The notes under the pieces were generated by a model that was given only the letters and a program-made list of their open reading frames with translations, had not been told where the DNA came from and did not search any database. Source: a virus. From it: a stretch of 50,813 nucleotides of DNA. Below are positions 8,801 through 15,795 of this stretch, one piece after another. The stretch lies in the IMG/VR virus record IMGVR_UViG_3300033149_004350, positions 1 through 50,813 of that record; one strand, 5' to 3'. Both the position numbers and the translations under genes were made by a program. How positions within the stretch are numbered: position 1 is the stretch's first letter; each line of letters opens with the position of its first letter.

Positions 8801-9053
8801 AAAACAAGGATTACCTTTAATTGATGCACAACATAAAGCTTTGAAAGATGAGATAGACCATCAAATGAAAGATTTATTAGCAATGGATGATAATTCATTA
8901 AAGGCTTTTGAAAATTCAATTAAAAGAATTAAAAAAGTTGCAGAAATTAAAAAACAAGGAAATAAAAAAGGAGTAGAAGAAATACTCTATGTTGGATATG
9001 AGCCGAAAGGCGAAGATGAATGGTTGGAGAAACTTTTTGAAAGGATGGATTGA
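5793..9053 (+). CDS. Head maturation protease fused to a multi-domain scaffold-like region
   Basis: This 1086-residue frame starts with a prohead serine protease of the S77/S78-like group. His83 in the LNH motif and Ser135 in SDVSMEA are the likely catalytic pair, followed by zinc-type cysteines Cys145, Cys148, Cys160 with His162. From about 315 on come: a ChaB-like helical domain (about 331-392), charged coiled coil (about 500-640), two SH3/KOW-like domains (about 665-750 and 755-824), a small domain with SFDKC and YCAWLEHK (about 840-880), then an acidic helical scaffold-like tail. Three SLNKK linkers (660, 750, 824) separate the later domains. Family proteases are usually far shorter, so this is a protease-scaffold fusion, probably processed during maturation. 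See the internal start at 6735. Confidence 0.85.
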   Translation: MGLRKLGTSFKIVKWGSVNAVLEKPKSLDDKQILDADASNDFLYFVARSILADVPNGNGDIFPKDEVLKSYHTFVGKHIDLNHSTDPKDIIGKIVEAYPIEKEGKLYIEIVGKIDKKQYPDIARKIETKLMSDVSMEAIVESSECSICGHIVRNETDKKCEHLENYLNKECEYNGEKKKCYAINRGITFSGLGIVMIPAEPTANVTAVIAEKKIDESRLKINSEEKKWVYGTKDNKWYLVGPEDRDYEHGISQEEFKRLGPEKAKEEYLKPRRISNMNDDDILTKAMKKLNALEFIELLKMVEKDFNNKKEVNDMGSDIKTRKIAKLTRTDVWNDSFIMKRIDHLPKEMQERWIATYVGAYNHYIEGKKAGRAKEIAARTAWDNIPEKYKESSLDEEQRRKGFPRTDLERVMNHYNVSEEEAKKMLEEKSVDELLPPRGTGLKDKYSSLFVKKSNFSESRWIFFKNGNILISATLDDIWKDKLEEMKDYAISKDFANAVVERIESEGVDKVASLWKVEKTKRQKELKKERKQLKKLEKEKVREFSKAAEGNVKKYHEGIDLKERPIGSYAKGYSDALKKLKYRKSDVGTTYSAGTTVGIKVKDQKKKIYPEGKEIVEKDVLHEDALRKERAKYEANKREIEKTKRKVTTTYEAGTHIKSSLNKKSTEEVLKIGDRVRFNLEPKDRNEWGVEEHEWENLLEHDGKIAKVTRIDVQYETGEEPQYVTIRFPDMYIIEAVDAKILDKVEKEASLNKKADKKIGDEVSFSGGRDQFPFIKEKGDYDFEGTIIGRKGDDYRVKIDYPEEFKGKVVVLPDFVVESTIYSSLNKKSKTKEEWKAIWDGLGGSFDKCVEKVKREPGEKRKFPKSPESYCAWLEHKVTGEWPAERDEKEPFDLSKMTDKQIIELLKEIANFCKEKYPDCEAGEDIEEIASDMEEMEEENLKPEKSEKEKELEAKLAEMKKVAERAQFEKALREKKDKCGNIINAMLERNMIVINNNHIENYKKQGLPLIDAQHKALKDEIDHQMKDLLAMDDNSLKAFENSIKRIKKVAEIKKQGNKKGVEEILYVGYEPKGEDEWLEKLFERMD
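6717..6737 (+). promoter_or_regulatory. Strong internal ribosome binding site
   Basis: AAAAAGGAGGT with seven bases before an in-frame ATG, deep inside the protease coding frame. A second ATG at 6730 is out of frame and too close to be favoured. The site matches the best initiation regions elsewhere in the window. Confidence 0.65.
6735..9053 (+). CDS. Probable internally started scaffold/decoration product (in frame)
   Basis: Inside the protease frame, AAAAAGGAGGT at 6717-6727 is followed seven bases later by an in-frame ATG at 6735 (Met315). It is the same ribosome binding site that precedes the capsid, sheath and tube genes. Starting here gives a 772-residue protein lacking the protease but keeping the ChaB-like, SH3-like and scaffold-like parts. 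Nested scaffold genes inside protease genes are known (lambda C/Nu3), so dual expression is plausible. Alternatively two old genes have fused and the site is a relic. Confidence 0.6.
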   Translation: MGSDIKTRKIAKLTRTDVWNDSFIMKRIDHLPKEMQERWIATYVGAYNHYIEGKKAGRAKEIAARTAWDNIPEKYKESSLDEEQRRKGFPRTDLERVMNHYNVSEEEAKKMLEEKSVDELLPPRGTGLKDKYSSLFVKKSNFSESRWIFFKNGNILISATLDDIWKDKLEEMKDYAISKDFANAVVERIESEGVDKVASLWKVEKTKRQKELKKERKQLKKLEKEKVREFSKAAEGNVKKYHEGIDLKERPIGSYAKGYSDALKKLKYRKSDVGTTYSAGTTVGIKVKDQKKKIYPEGKEIVEKDVLHEDALRKERAKYEANKREIEKTKRKVTTTYEAGTHIKSSLNKKSTEEVLKIGDRVRFNLEPKDRNEWGVEEHEWENLLEHDGKIAKVTRIDVQYETGEEPQYVTIRFPDMYIIEAVDAKILDKVEKEASLNKKADKKIGDEVSFSGGRDQFPFIKEKGDYDFEGTIIGRKGDDYRVKIDYPEEFKGKVVVLPDFVVESTIYSSLNKKSKTKEEWKAIWDGLGGSFDKCVEKVKREPGEKRKFPKSPESYCAWLEHKVTGEWPAERDEKEPFDLSKMTDKQIIELLKEIANFCKEKYPDCEAGEDIEEIASDMEEMEEENLKPEKSEKEKELEAKLAEMKKVAERAQFEKALREKKDKCGNIINAMLERNMIVINNNHIENYKKQGLPLIDAQHKALKDEIDHQMKDLLAMDDNSLKAFENSIKRIKKVAEIKKQGNKKGVEEILYVGYEPKGEDEWLEKLFERMD
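7769..7784 (+). repeat. SLNKK linker repeat, copy 1
   Basis: The 16-mer TTCATTAAATAAGAAA encodes SLNKK within SSLNKKS (Ser660). It recurs exactly at 8039 and 8261 and marks the start of an SH3-like domain. Confidence 0.7.
8039..8054 (+). repeat. SLNKK linker repeat, copy 2
   Basis: Second exact copy of TTCATTAAATAAGAAA, encoding SLNKK within ASLNKKA (Ser750). It separates the two SH3/KOW-like domains. Confidence 0.7.
8261..8276 (+). repeat. SLNKK linker repeat, copy 3
   Basis: Third exact copy of TTCATTAAATAAGAAA, encoding SLNKK within SSLNKKS (Ser824). It precedes the small domain with SFDKC and YCAWLEHK. Confidence 0.7.
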
Positions 9054-9111
9054 TTTGATTAGTTCTGCAATTTTTTATAAGTTTAAAAAATTTAAAAAGG
9101 AGGTTTAAATA

Positions 9112-9585
9112 ATGGCAATAAAAATTCTTAAAGAAGTAAATAGAATGCCGGGATATTTACCAAAATCTGGCGAATCTATTTTACCAGGCAATGTTCTTAT
9201 GTTAGATGGTGATACAGTAAAAAAATTTGATGGAACTGCTGATAGATATCCTCTTGGTTTTGCTTTGGATTCTAATGTAAGATTTTCTTCTGCGGATTCT
9301 GAAGGAAGAACTGCAGGATATGGATATGATTACACCAATTATGCAAGAGGAGGATTAATCGGCGTTATTTTAGGTGCTGGTTCTGTTATAGAACTTTTTG
9401 ATGATACAAGAGGACATCCCGTAGTAACTGCTGATATATTTAATCAAAATGCAAAAGTTTATTCTGATAATGCTGGTAAGATTACTGCTAGTGATGGTGG
9501 AGGTGCAAATCCAGAGATTGGATCAGTTATAAGTGTATCAGGTTCGGGTTCTAATATGATCTTAACAATTAAAACGTCTATATAA
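9112..9585 (+). CDS. Capsid decoration/stabilisation-like protein
   Basis: A 157-residue, glycine- and beta-rich protein immediately before the major capsid gene, with a strong AAAAAGGAGG site. It shows features of small head decoration proteins: an N-terminal ILPGNVLMLDGDTVKKFDG strand pair, a central Gly-rich barrel, and a C-terminal GSVISVSGSGSNMILTIKTS. Those proteins cement the capsid lattice from outside. The call rests on position and fold pattern, not a specific motif. The 58-base gap before it is AT-rich and holds no gene. Confidence 0.65.
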   Translation: MAIKILKEVNRMPGYLPKSGESILPGNVLMLDGDTVKKFDGTADRYPLGFALDSNVRFSSADSEGRTAGYGYDYTNYARGGLIGVILGAGSVIELFDDTRGHPVVTADIFNQNAKVYSDNAGKITASDGGGANPEIGSVISVSGSGSNMILTIKTSI

Positions 9586-9609
9586 AAATTTAAAAGGAGG
9601 TAAATAAGA

Positions 9610-10584
9610 ATGAAAGATAAAAAGGTGGAAAATAATATCACCAAAGAAGCAGATCTTTATGATCCTCAACTTACTTCAGATGAAGTAGAATTGAGATTAA
9701 CAAGATTGTTGAATAGCCCAGGCGGTATACAAAGAGTTGCACAGCAAATGCTTTCTCCTTTAAAAAGAGATTTATTGTATGAAGGAAAAATAAGACAAAT
9801 TTTTCAAACGTATAAATTAGCTCTTGGAGAAGAAGCAGTAGCAGATGCTGATGTTAATATACCAGCAGCAGCTTTGGCCGTTAATGGACTTCCATATCAA
9901 TCTATTGTTACTGCAGATCGTGTTCGTGTTGATACATCTCCAATTGCTGTAAAGCCTATAGTGAGATGGAATGAGTCGAATTTTAGAAAGTATGATATAC
10001 TTAATAGAACACAAGAGCGTGCTAAAGCATCTGTTCAATTTGTTGAGGATTCAAAGGGATTTTCTTTAGCAGAATTTGCTTCAAATTTAACTGGGCAAGG
10101 AAGTTCATTCCCTGCAGGAACAAATGATCCTACAATTATATCAGATACATCTGGCAGATCTAGTCAAGATAAATTAACTGAGGCTATTGTAACTTTAAGA
10201 GGAAAGCTTTTAATAGCCTCTAAAATAGTTGTAAATCCTCTTCGTGTTAAAGACTATATGTTATTTAATACAATCGGTGGAGGAGCAGCTGCGGCTACAG
10301 GAGGCTTTGGTATTTTTGCACCAAATTTTCAAGAGGAAATTTTGAAGTCAGGAAGGCCTGGATATCTTTGGGGTCTTGAAATACTTGAAACAATTGTAAT
10401 TCCACAAACAAAAGTTTACATTTTTGCTCCAGCAGATTATTTAGGTGTTCTTTTTGTAAGAACAGATGTTTCTGTTGAAACTTTAAAAGATCCCAATCAA
10501 TTTGGAGATGTATTTTGTGTTTGGGAAGATATTGGTTTTGTAATTAGATGGGCAAAAAGTATAGTAAGAATTGACATAAGTTAA
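9610..10584 (+). CDS. Major capsid protein (HK97 fold)
   Basis: A 324-residue protein in the canonical place after protease and decoration genes, with a strong AAAAGGAGGTAAATAAGA leader and followed by a large stem-loop. The pattern fits HK97-fold capsid proteins: a helical N-terminal arm (SDEVELRLTRLLNSPGGIQRV), a strand/helix region (IAVKPIVRWNESNFRKYDIL, then an Arg/Lys spine helix), and a C-terminal strand with VYIFAPADYLGVLFVRTDV. No large N-terminal delta domain is present, so scaffolding is probably supplied by the protease polyprotein. The family is inferred from pattern and context; no short motif is diagnostic. Confidence 0.85.
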   Translation: MKDKKVENNITKEADLYDPQLTSDEVELRLTRLLNSPGGIQRVAQQMLSPLKRDLLYEGKIRQIFQTYKLALGEEAVADADVNIPAAALAVNGLPYQSIVTADRVRVDTSPIAVKPIVRWNESNFRKYDILNRTQERAKASVQFVEDSKGFSLAEFASNLTGQGSSFPAGTNDPTIISDTSGRSSQDKLTEAIVTLRGKLLIASKIVVNPLRVKDYMLFNTIGGGAAAATGGFGIFAPNFQEEILKSGRPGYLWGLEILETIVIPQTKVYIFAPADYLGVLFVRTDVSVETLKDPNQFGDVFCVWEDIGFVIRWAKSIVRIDIS

Positions 10585-10598
10585 TTTTTGAAATTTTT

Positions 10599-10627
10599 GG
10601 GAGAGGAGAATTAATATCTCCTCTCTC
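10599..10627 (+). terminator. Stem-loop after the capsid gene
   Basis: GGGAGAGGAGA at 10599-10609 pairs with TCTCCTCTCTC at 10617-10627 over 11 base pairs (one G-U) with a 7-base loop. It is GC-rich against the AT-rich background. There is no long U tract, so it may be a partial terminator or a 3' end stabiliser of capsid mRNA. Confidence 0.65.
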
Positions 10628-10653
10628 AGATTTGATTCGAGGAGGAATAAAAA

Positions 10654-11280
10654 ATGAATAAATATAGAATAGCAGTAAGTTCCGGATTAGAAGGATATTT
10701 AGATTTTTTTGATTTGACTTATAAAACTAAAGATGGAGTTACTAGAATTTATAGAGGTCAATTAGACGAAATTATTCCAGTTGAAAAATTTGATAAAAAA
10801 ATATTTGAAAATTCTTTGAAATCAGGATGTTTATTTAGAGCAATAAATGCAGGTTGGGTTCAAGTATTAAAAGGGGATAAAAATCCAAAAGATGTTAAGA
10901 ATGAAAAAACTTTAGCACAAAAAGTAGGAACAACATCTCTTAATCCAAAAGATGCTAAAGAAATATTTGAAAATGTAAATTCAGATGTTAGGCCAGTAAA
11001 AGTAAATGAATATGCTACTGCATATGTGACTAAAAATTCAATAGAAAAAGAGGCCGAAAATGAATCAGGAACTAAATTAAAAGAAGATAAATCAAAAATA
11101 GAAAAAAATCAAATAAATTCTTATGAAGATTTTAATAAGTTAGGTTATTTTTTAAAATTAAAATTTGTAAAGCAGACTTCAAATATTGATATTTTGAATA
11201 AAATTATAGATAAAACCGAAGTTAAACAACTTAAAAATAATGCAGAAAAAAAATTAAAAGAATTAAAATTAAAAAAATAA
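10654..11280 (+). CDS. Head-associated protein, shares N-domain with next gene
   Basis: A 208-residue protein with an AGGAGG site. Residues about 30-72 (FENSLKSGCLFRAINAGWVQ) match the region RKSLSKGSLRKALDNGWVTK of the following gene, so the two share an N-terminal domain. The remaining two thirds are charged and helical with low complexity, unlike the Ig-like partner. Placement after the capsid gene suggests a minor capsid or decoration protein in which the shared domain docks on the head. This is inference; no named family is recognised. Confidence 0.7.
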   Translation: MNKYRIAVSSGLEGYLDFFDLTYKTKDGVTRIYRGQLDEIIPVEKFDKKIFENSLKSGCLFRAINAGWVQVLKGDKNPKDVKNEKTLAQKVGTTSLNPKDAKEIFENVNSDVRPVKVNEYATAYVTKNSIEKEAENESGTKLKEDKSKIEKNQINSYEDFNKLGYFLKLKFVKQTSNIDILNKIIDKTEVKQLKNNAEKKLKELKLKK

Positions 11281-11300
11281 AAGAAGGGAGGTAAGAAAGA

Positions 11301-11939
11301 ATGAAAATAAAAGCTACTAGAGATTTAGAATTAGGTGATCTTATAGCTGATTTTGATGCAGATGGAACATATGCTATTGTAAAGTTGGCAACAAATCAAG
11401 AACTTGATTTACGAACTCTTGATTTAGCTCAGGTAAGAAAGTCATTATCTAAAGGATCTTTAAGAAAAGCATTAGATAATGGCTGGGTAACAAAAGTAAC
11501 TCCAGCCGCTACAGAGTTAACAACTGAAGAACTTGAAACAAAATTGAGTGAAGTTTTAGAATGGATTATATCAAATGATGTTTATATACAATTTTTGCCG
11601 GTAACTGCAGGGGATAATCCTTATGCAGGTTCTATAAATACTGATGTAGATGTCGAGATTGGAATTACTGACGGAGATGGAACAATTGATCCTTTTAATT
11701 CTGCTACAACAGTTGTTGTTACGATAACAGGAGGAACTGCTGCAGGAGCTCAAATAAGATTTAAAGACGCTAATGGAAATTGGGGTGCTTATGGTGCAGG
11801 TCCAATTACGGCTCCTTTCGTAAATGGAAAAGCTTATATACAAGCTAAAGGAACAGGGGCTGGAACAATTTTATTAGGTCTTAGTGGAGGTAATAGCTCA
11901 CTTGATAGAAGCGATACTGCGACAGTCACATTGACATAA
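11301..11939 (+). CDS. Head decoration protein with Ig-like C-terminal domain
   Basis: 212 residues. The first about 70 residues form the domain shared with the previous gene; a short helix (TTEELETKLSEVLEWI) then leads into a beta-sandwich of about 110 residues with Ig/cadherin-like strands (DVDVEIGITDGDGTI, TTVVVTITGG, DTATVTLT). Ig-like domains on capsid or decoration proteins are known to bind surfaces or carbohydrates. The shared domain probably docks on the capsid and the Ig domain is displayed. A stem-loop follows the stop. Confidence 0.75.
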   Translation: MKIKATRDLELGDLIADFDADGTYAIVKLATNQELDLRTLDLAQVRKSLSKGSLRKALDNGWVTKVTPAATELTTEELETKLSEVLEWIISNDVYIQFLPVTAGDNPYAGSINTDVDVEIGITDGDGTIDPFNSATTVVVTITGGTAAGAQIRFKDANGNWGAYGAGPITAPFVNGKAYIQAKGTGAGTILLGLSGGNSSLDRSDTATVTLT

Positions 11940-11951
11940 GGTTTGTATACA

Positions 11952-11981
11952 GGGACGTTCAGGTTAAACCCTGGACGTTCT
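11952..11981 (+). terminator. Stem-loop after decoration gene
   Basis: GGGACGTTCAGG (11952-11963) pairs with CCTGGACGTTCT (11970-11981) over 12 pairs including three G-U wobbles, with loop TTAAAC. No U tract follows. It is either a weak terminator or an mRNA structure. The rest of the gap to 12055 is AT-rich leader ending in a strong AGGAGG site. Confidence 0.55.
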
Positions 11982-12054
11982 GAAATAAATTAATATAAAA
12001 ACTATCATGGAGATAAAAAATGATAAAAATAATAAAAATAGGAGGTAATTTAAA

Positions 12055-14814
12055 ATGCCAAGAGTTAGAATTAATTGCACGGATTTAAGTTCACAAAGAC
12101 GTGATTTGCCTGAATTTTTTCATGTTACTAATATTAATAAATTGACCAATACTTTACATGGTGATGGATTTTTTCCATTTAAAGGAACCGAAATAATTGA
12201 TGGAGTGGAACATACTAGAAAATCTTTAAATGGAGAAGTTATTCCGGGAGACGGTTTAACAATTAAAGTAAGAGATTATGTTGCTTTAATAGATGGCGTT
12301 ATGGTAGTAAGACCACCTGCAAGAATTGTTTTTGCTGAAAAGTTTTTTACTACTATAGATGTTAGTTCTGTAGTAGGAACTGCAAAATATCTATTATTAG
12401 AACCTTATCATGAAATTGATAATGATGGAAATATACACAAAACTCATGATCGAGGAACTTTCACACTTTCAGATACTCCAGCAGAAGTTGATAGTGGTAA
12501 AATAACAGTTGCAAAAATAACTTTAGCTTCTGGGGCGACATCAGTTACTGAAAATGATATTGATAACTCTATAAAAGATTATTTAAAAGATGTTGATTTA
12601 TTATATAAAGAATTTAATGATGCAATAAATCAATTAAAAGTTGATCTTTATGATGAATTAATTGCTGAATTTGAAGAATTTAAAACAGAAATAACGGGAG
12701 ATATAACAGCAATTAATAATCAATTAGCAGTTATTAATGCAACAATAACCATTTTACAGTTACGGGTTACAGTAAATGAGAGCGATATACAAAATTTATA
12801 TGCGCAGATACAATCATTAAATGATTTGATTTATACTGTTGTTGCGGATCAAATAGCTACACTTTCTCAGGAATTACAAGATGCTATAACGAATCTTTCA
12901 GGCGCAATTTCTGATAATGCACTTGAAATAGATTTATTAAAAACAAAGGTTAGTGCAGCCGAAGGAATAATTACGGTTCTTCAACAAGAAGTAGAAGCAA
13001 CAACAACTGGTTTGTTAGATAGGATGAATGTAGTTGAAAATACTATTTCTGATAAAGCAAATCAAACTGATTTAGATGTTCTTGAAAATAGGGTTTCTAA
13101 TAACGAAGGAGTTTTGAACTTTTTACATCCAGGCCCAATATCGGTCGGATATAATATGAATTTCTGGAACGATATTGATGGTGCCAATAGTTCAAACTAT
13201 AAAGTTAGTGAAGAAGGCATAGAATTGTCAATAACGGCACCAAGTCCAAGCTTTGAAGATGATTTTAATATACCAGATGGTGCAGTTGATTTAACAAAAT
13301 GGGATGTTACTGGACTGCCGATTATAGAATCAAATAAAGTAAAACTTCCTAAAAATTCTAGTTTATATACTAAGATAGGAACTTACGATGTCTACACTTT
13401 TGAGTTTGATAGAAAATTAGATCCAACTGCTTATGATCAATATAAGAGAGATTATCTTCAAATGTTTATTAGAGATGATAAAGCAGGAACAAGATATGAA
13501 GTTAAATCATTTTTTATAATTGATCCAAATGATAATAAAACAATAACAGGCCAATCAAACATAGTATATAAATTTGTTGGTGGTGTATTAAAACATTGGG
13601 GTTATTTTGGAGGAACATCTTCGTTTAATGGAATGGATGCTACTCAACAGACTTTCCATTATAAAGTTCAAAGTGGAAATGGTTTAGTTAAAATATGGAT
13701 AAATGGAATTCTCACTTTAGAATATATTGATTATAATATAGGAGGAGTTGGTCCGATTACAACACCAGGATTTTTAAGATTATATTGTGGACCATATTCT
13801 ATTAATTGGATAGACAATTTTAAATTGTTTACATCGGCTGGAACATATGCAACTTCAGGAATTGTCCAATCAAATCAATTACAATCGGTTGATCCGATTG
13901 CTCAAGCATATGTTGAGGCAAATGTTCAATATCCAGGAACAGAAGTAGGTGCTACAAGAATAATGGAAGATTTGTTTGATGGTTCTGATATAAGTGCTGG
14001 ATGGAATCAATATATTGGATCTCGAGATATAACAGTAGCAAATGGGATATTAACTATTAATCCAAATGGGTATCAGTATTATGAATGGACACCAAATCTT
14101 TTAACTTTTCCTACGACTATTGAAGCTAAATTTAGAATGGAAGGACAAGTTAATTTAGGAGGTATTGCCATGTTTGGTGTTAAATCTTCTAATCATGCTG
14201 CTTATATTTGGATAGATACATGGCATAATGGAAAAGTTAATTTTTATGATGGCGTTCAAATGTATAATTCGCTTAATTATTATGTTTCTCCAGGAGAATG
14301 GGTTGTTGGAAGAATAAGATTTTCTGATGCTACTCATGGAATAGCTGAAGTATGGAATGCAGACGAAACGATTCGTTTTGGTAGTTATAACTTTACTCTA
14401 TCATTTACTCCTGTTTCTATTATGATAGGAATTGCTATTGGAGTTTCAGGCCAGAGAATTTCTTTTGATAGAGTTACAATGTTTGATGGAGATATAACAA
14501 ATACGATATATGGTAATGTGACGTTTGATATATCTCTTGATGGTGGTGCAAATTGGATAACAGGATATACATTAGGATCAGCAATTGATGGATTTGTTGC
14601 TCCTTGGAATGGTGCAGGTAATAATATTTTAGTAAGAGCAAATTTAAGCACTACTGATACTAATCATACACCAAGAATTACTGAAATAAGAGTCAATAGC
14701 ACATCAGGAGTTCCTGCAGATAAATATCTTGATCTTAAAACTAAGATTAATGAGATAATCGGAAGAATAAATGATGAAACTACACCTCTTGAACCTGATA
14801 TAACAACATTATAA
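12055..14814 (+). CDS. Large fibre/adhesin with coiled coil and two LamG-like domains
   Basis: 919 residues. Residues 1-180 form a beta-rich anchoring region. A heptad-like coiled coil (about 180-345) has repeated Ile/Leu spacing (ITILQLRVTVNESDIQNLYA) and is probably trimeric. Two concanavalin/LamG-like beta-sandwiches follow, one from about 398 (FEDDFNIPDGAVDLTKWDV) and one about 635-805 (MEDLFDGSDISAGWNQYIGS), then a strand-rich end. LamG-like domains bind sugars, so this is likely a receptor or mucin/polysaccharide-binding fibre. Its place between capsid and neck genes suggests a head or neck fibre rather than a tail fibre, though tail use cannot be excluded. Confidence 0.75.
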   Translation: MPRVRINCTDLSSQRRDLPEFFHVTNINKLTNTLHGDGFFPFKGTEIIDGVEHTRKSLNGEVIPGDGLTIKVRDYVALIDGVMVVRPPARIVFAEKFFTTIDVSSVVGTAKYLLLEPYHEIDNDGNIHKTHDRGTFTLSDTPAEVDSGKITVAKITLASGATSVTENDIDNSIKDYLKDVDLLYKEFNDAINQLKVDLYDELIAEFEEFKTEITGDITAINNQLAVINATITILQLRVTVNESDIQNLYAQIQSLNDLIYTVVADQIATLSQELQDAITNLSGAISDNALEIDLLKTKVSAAEGIITVLQQEVEATTTGLLDRMNVVENTISDKANQTDLDVLENRVSNNEGVLNFLHPGPISVGYNMNFWNDIDGANSSNYKVSEEGIELSITAPSPSFEDDFNIPDGAVDLTKWDVTGLPIIESNKVKLPKNSSLYTKIGTYDVYTFEFDRKLDPTAYDQYKRDYLQMFIRDDKAGTRYEVKSFFIIDPNDNKTITGQSNIVYKFVGGVLKHWGYFGGTSSFNGMDATQQTFHYKVQSGNGLVKIWINGILTLEYIDYNIGGVGPITTPGFLRLYCGPYSINWIDNFKLFTSAGTYATSGIVQSNQLQSVDPIAQAYVEANVQYPGTEVGATRIMEDLFDGSDISAGWNQYIGSRDITVANGILTINPNGYQYYEWTPNLLTFPTTIEAKFRMEGQVNLGGIAMFGVKSSNHAAYIWIDTWHNGKVNFYDGVQMYNSLNYYVSPGEWVVGRIRFSDATHGIAEVWNADETIRFGSYNFTLSFTPVSIMIGIAIGVSGQRISFDRVTMFDGDITNTIYGNVTFDISLDGGANWITGYTLGSAIDGFVAPWNGAGNNILVRANLSTTDTNHTPRITEIRVNSTSGVPADKYLDLKTKINEIIGRINDETTPLEPDITTL

Positions 14815-14844
14815 TTGATTAGATTTTAAAAAGGAGGTAGAATT

Positions 14845-15129
14845 ATGGATTTGAATTTGATATGGGATTTGGTAAAGGAATTTGGTCCTGCTGCAGTAGG
14901 AGCGTATATAGTTCTTTCATTTATATTGAAAAACTTGCCAGCTTCTATTAAGTCTTTTGCAGCACCAATTATAGGTATTCTTGTAGATATAGGGTATCAA
15001 TTAATAATGGGACATCCAGTAAATTTTTTAACAGCATTAGGAACAGGTATTACTGGAGGTTGGGCCAGCACTCAATTTTATCAAACATATAAACACATAA
15101 AAGAAGCAATTGCAAAAAAAGAAAAATAA
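14845..15129 (+). CDS. Small membrane protein, holin-like
   Basis: 94 residues with a strong AAAAAGGAGGTAG site. Two or three hydrophobic segments are visible: about 15-32 (AAVGAYIVLSFIL), 38-52 (FAAPIIGILVDIGYQL) and a short Gly-rich third (TALGTGITGGWAST), followed by a basic C-terminus (KHIKEAIAKKEK). The Gly-rich segment with a charged tail resembles some phage holins. It lies in the surface-protein island, far from the amidase gene at the right end, so a holin role is tentative; a virion membrane-interacting protein is the alternative. Confidence 0.6.
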   Translation: MDLNLIWDLVKEFGPAAVGAYIVLSFILKNLPASIKSFAAPIIGILVDIGYQLIMGHPVNFLTALGTGITGGWASTQFYQTYKHIKEAIAKKEK

Positions 15130-15135
15130 CGATAT

Positions 15136-15168
15136 CATGGTTGCAGGCTAACCATGTAAAACACCTGC
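15136..15168 (+). ncRNA. Possible H-type RNA pseudoknot
   Basis: CATGGTT (15136-15142) pairs perfectly with AACCATG (15150-15156). The loop bases GCAGG (15143-15147) pair perfectly with CCTGC (15164-15168) downstream. The two helices together form an H-type pseudoknot 10 bases before the AAAGGAG of the next gene. It may regulate that gene or end the upstream transcript. Confidence 0.5.
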
Positions 15169-15192
15169 AAATTATTTTAAAGGAGAATTACA

Positions 15193-15777
15193 ATGGCAAA
15201 TAAGGTTACAAATGTAGAAGTAAAACAAGTTTCTGATTTTTTATTTAAACTATATTTTGATCAAATAGCTGGAAGCAGAAATTATAATTTATATATAGGA
15301 GGCACTCTTTTTAAAAAAATTGATGAGAATAATAGTATTTTATTATCTGGACCAAGAATTGAATATATAGTTACAGGAATAAATCCAGATCAAATTATAA
15401 ATTTAACTTTAAAAGCTGTTGTAGGAGGAGTAGAAGGAGATTCATCAGATCCTATTGTTTTTATGACAGAAGATAATAGAAGGTTTTTTACAGAAACAAC
15501 TATTCCTTTAGGGGCTGGAAATACATTTACAGGACAATTACATGATGCAGCTATATATAAAACTATTTTTGTTACAGCATATTCAGATCAAAATGGAACA
15601 ATAAAAATTCAACAATCGGGAGACAAAACTAATTGGGATTTAGAAAATACTCAGGCGGTTGCAGGAGGAACAGGAATATCATTAAATGTTGATCTTTCTT
15701 TAAGATATGTTAGAATTGTATATGATAATGGCGGGGTAGCACAAACTATTTTTAGATTATTTTCTACTTTAATCTAA
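15193..15777 (+). CDS. Surface protein: Fn3-like plus beta-sandwich domain
   Basis: 194 residues. The N-terminal about 95 residues have Fn3-like strands (NVEVKQVSDFLFKLYFD, SRNYNLYIGG, INLTLKAVVGG). They align with the N-terminus of the next gene, so the two arose by duplication. The C-terminal about 95 residues form a second sandwich with IFVTAYSDQNGTIKIQQSGD and a strand pattern ending RYVRIVYDNGGVAQTIFRLF. This C-terminal type recurs in phage surface proteins. A display or adhesion role is likely; no catalytic residues are seen. Confidence 0.7.
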   Translation: MANKVTNVEVKQVSDFLFKLYFDQIAGSRNYNLYIGGTLFKKIDENNSILLSGPRIEYIVTGINPDQIINLTLKAVVGGVEGDSSDPIVFMTEDNRRFFTETTIPLGAGNTFTGQLHDAAIYKTIFVTAYSDQNGTIKIQQSGDKTNWDLENTQAVAGGTGISLNVDLSLRYVRIVYDNGGVAQTIFRLFSTLI

Positions 15778-15795
15778 TAAAATTAAAATAATGAA

